Assembly: GCF_002157835.1 (NCBI RefSeq)
Contig: NZ_CP020809.1
Coordinates: forward strand, 3,348,001-3,412,000
DNA: 64,000 bases
Direction: 5' to 3'
Origin: Mycobacterium dioxanotrophicus
GTDB taxonomy: Bacteria; Actinomycetota; Actinomycetes; Mycobacteriales; Mycobacteriaceae
Made by a program: the position numbers and the translations under genes. The notes under the pieces are model-generated. The model made no database searches. It was not told where the DNA came from and saw only the letters and a program-made list of their open reading frames with translations. This document shows positions 63,017 to 64,000 of the stretch, one piece after another (position 1 is the first letter of the stretch; each line of letters opens with the position of its first letter).

Positions 63017-63553
63017 ATGAGGCCGACGAGAGCAGCGATTCTCGCCGCGGCGCTTGTCGCGGCCGGGGTTGGAACCTTCAGCGGCGTAGCCACCGCTGAT
63101 CCCGACACGCCGGAGCCGACGCCCGCCGCGCCGGCGCCCGACCCGAACGCACCGCCGGCTCCCGCACCTGCGGCGCCGGCCGGCGCTCTGGCCACCAGCA
63201 TCGATCACGACGGCACCTTTGTGGTCGGCAAGGACATCGCGCCGGGCACGTACGCGTCGGCGGGCCCCGTCGGCAACGGTGCGTGCTACTGGAAGCGGAT
63301 CGGTGACGACCAGAACCCGATCATCGACAACGCGATGACCAAGAAGGCGCAGACGGTGGCGATCGAGCCCACCGACAAGGCGTTCAAGACCAGTGGCTGC
63401 CAGCCGTGGGCGCAGACCGATGCGCCGCCGGACGCGCAGGCGCAGGGCGGCCTGCTGCCTGCGCTGATCGCCGGGGGCCAGCTCCGCGGCATGCTCGGCA
63501 CCCTGAACAACGGCGCCCGCCAGTACGACGGATCGCAGGTACCGACGCCCTGA
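63017..63553 (+). CDS. Exported Pro/Ala-rich protein
   Basis: A 178-aa protein with a signal peptide (cleavage near VATADPD), a Pro/Ala linker (about residues 30-58), and a compact domain with two cysteines (NGACYWKR and TSGCQPW) and the pattern DGTFVVGKDIAPGTYASAGP. The latter resembles a small beta-sandwich repeat found in several exported actinobacterial proteins. Function unknown. It is divergent from the phosphodiesterase-like gene. Confidence 0.75.
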   Translation: MRPTRAAILAAALVAAGVGTFSGVATADPDTPEPTPAAPAPDPNAPPAPAPAAPAGALATSIDHDGTFVVGKDIAPGTYASAGPVGNGACYWKRIGDDQNPIIDNAMTKKAQTVAIEPTDKAFKTSGCQPWAQTDAPPDAQAQGGLLPALIAGGQLRGMLGTLNNGARQYDGSQVPTP

Positions 63554-63799
63554 CGGCCGCGCGGGCCCGACACGCCGAGCCTGCACCCCAAGATGCGTAC
63601 TGGTGGCGCCCGCGTGGCCTGATTGCCTTGCCGCGCAAGCAAAACCGGTGCGCACATCGCCCTGCGGTGGCCGGGGTTCAGCAAGTGCACAGCAGCGGCG
63701 ACGCGCGACCTGAGCGCTCCCGCTGTTAGTCTGCGAAGGCCGCCGGTCGCCAGGTCGAATCGGCGTGTGGACACGGAAATCGGCAAGGATACGTAAAAC

Positions 63800-64000
63800 G
63801 TGGCGCGCGGCGCAGAGATCAAAGCCCTGACCGGAGTGCGCATCGTCGCAGCCGTGTGGGTGGTGCTGTTCCACTTCCGCCCGCTGCTATATCAAGTCGC
63901 GCCCGACATCACCAAGGCGCTCGCGCCCGTGCTCAACTGCGGCGCGCAGGGCGTCGACCTGTTCTTCATCCTCAGCGGTTTCGTGCTGACGTGGAACTAC
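63800..64000 (+). CDS. Acyltransferase-3 family protein (partial, runs off the window)
   Basis: The first 67 codons, from GTG 63800, begin with the OafA/acyltransferase-3 signature: EIKALTGVRIVAAVWVVLFH with the catalytic-type His-Phe-Arg (HFRP), then GVDLFFILSGFVLTWNY. These are multi-pass membrane enzymes that acylate sugars or lipids outside the cytoplasm. AAGGA (63785-63789) lies 10 nt upstream of the start. The rest of the gene is beyond position 64000. Confidence 0.85.
   Translation, partial: MARGAEIKALTGVRIVAAVWVVLFHFRPLLYQVAPDITKALAPVLNCGAQGVDLFFILSGFVLTWNY

Overview
The window is chromosomal DNA of a rapidly growing mycobacterium (Mycolicibacterium-like). Supporting this are the high GC, many GTG starts, several promoters with TANNNT -10 boxes 6-9 nt from the start codon (leaderless pattern), and a typical gene set: Eis, CinA, LdtA-type L,D-transpeptidase, MmpS/MmpL, DUF732 and DUF5078 secreted proteins, CYP125, and a FabG3-like hydroxysteroid dehydrogenase. 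No rRNA, tRNA or CRISPR array was seen.

Region 1 (1-18.2 kb) is mixed housekeeping and envelope genes: a Tat lipoprotein hydrolase, a GT4 glycosyltransferase, and an APC permease overlapping a glutamine-synthetase-family gene interrupted by an in-frame amber codon. A blue-copper lipoprotein, a P450, a GT39-type mannosyltransferase-like protein and a W/N/D-rich exported protein with a strong terminator follow. Then come an Mpt53-like thioredoxin with its CcdA partner, an agmatinase family enzyme, a thioesterase, a threonine dehydratase-like enzyme, a DUF7159 protein, LdtA and an XRE regulator. Region 2 (18.1-27.2 kb) looks like an accessory sterol-catabolism locus. A CYP125 homologue, a nitronate monooxygenase family enzyme, a DapB-like dehydrogenase and a FabG3-like SDR lie beside three sites matching the KstR operator pattern TnnAACnnGTTnnA (two exactly). 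A TetR/molybdopterin oxidoreductase pair with a perfect 24-bp palindrome lies inside it. Region 3 (27.3-42.2 kb) holds a large GH2 glycosidase apparently starting at ATT, eis, cinA, two PLP decarboxylases, an FAD oxidoreductase, a degenerate metallo-beta-lactamase fold protein, an alpha/beta hydrolase and class I FBP aldolase.

Region 4 (42,738-53,653) is a compact 10.9-kb integrative element. It is bounded by a 7-bp core TGGCCAT and carries a large serine integrase and an excisionase-like HTH protein. It has split a Tat-lipoprotein epoxide-hydrolase-like gene; joining the flanks at the core restores an uninterrupted 340-codon frame. It encodes a P27-type terminase small subunit, an HK97-type capsid protein and a 1262-aa tape measure protein with an NlpC/P60 domain. 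I found no large terminase, portal, protease, tail tube, tail chaperone or lysis gene. This resembles phage satellites or the M. tuberculosis phiRv1/phiRv2 elements, with an unusual structural-gene choice. It also has noncoding features no gene explains: a ~330-nt multi-helix region (candidate RNA), three copies of a perfect 16-bp palindrome, a periodic array of six C4/C5 tracts before the capsid gene, and a run of perfect inverted repeats after it. I consider this the most interesting part of the window.

Region 5 (53.6-64 kb) resumes the chromosome: the 3' half of the split hydrolase, YaaA, an exported NlpC/P60-like protein, an ArsR-SRPBCC fusion with a palindromic operator, an mmpS-mmpL operon, DUF5078 and DUF732 exported proteins, a phosphodiesterase-like enzyme, an exported Pro/Ala-rich protein and the start of an acyltransferase-3 gene. 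Three genes are disrupted by small lesions (amber at 5296, frameshifts near 19,757 and 35,081), and a fourth (15,680-15,820) may be. These are either real pseudogenes or base-call errors.
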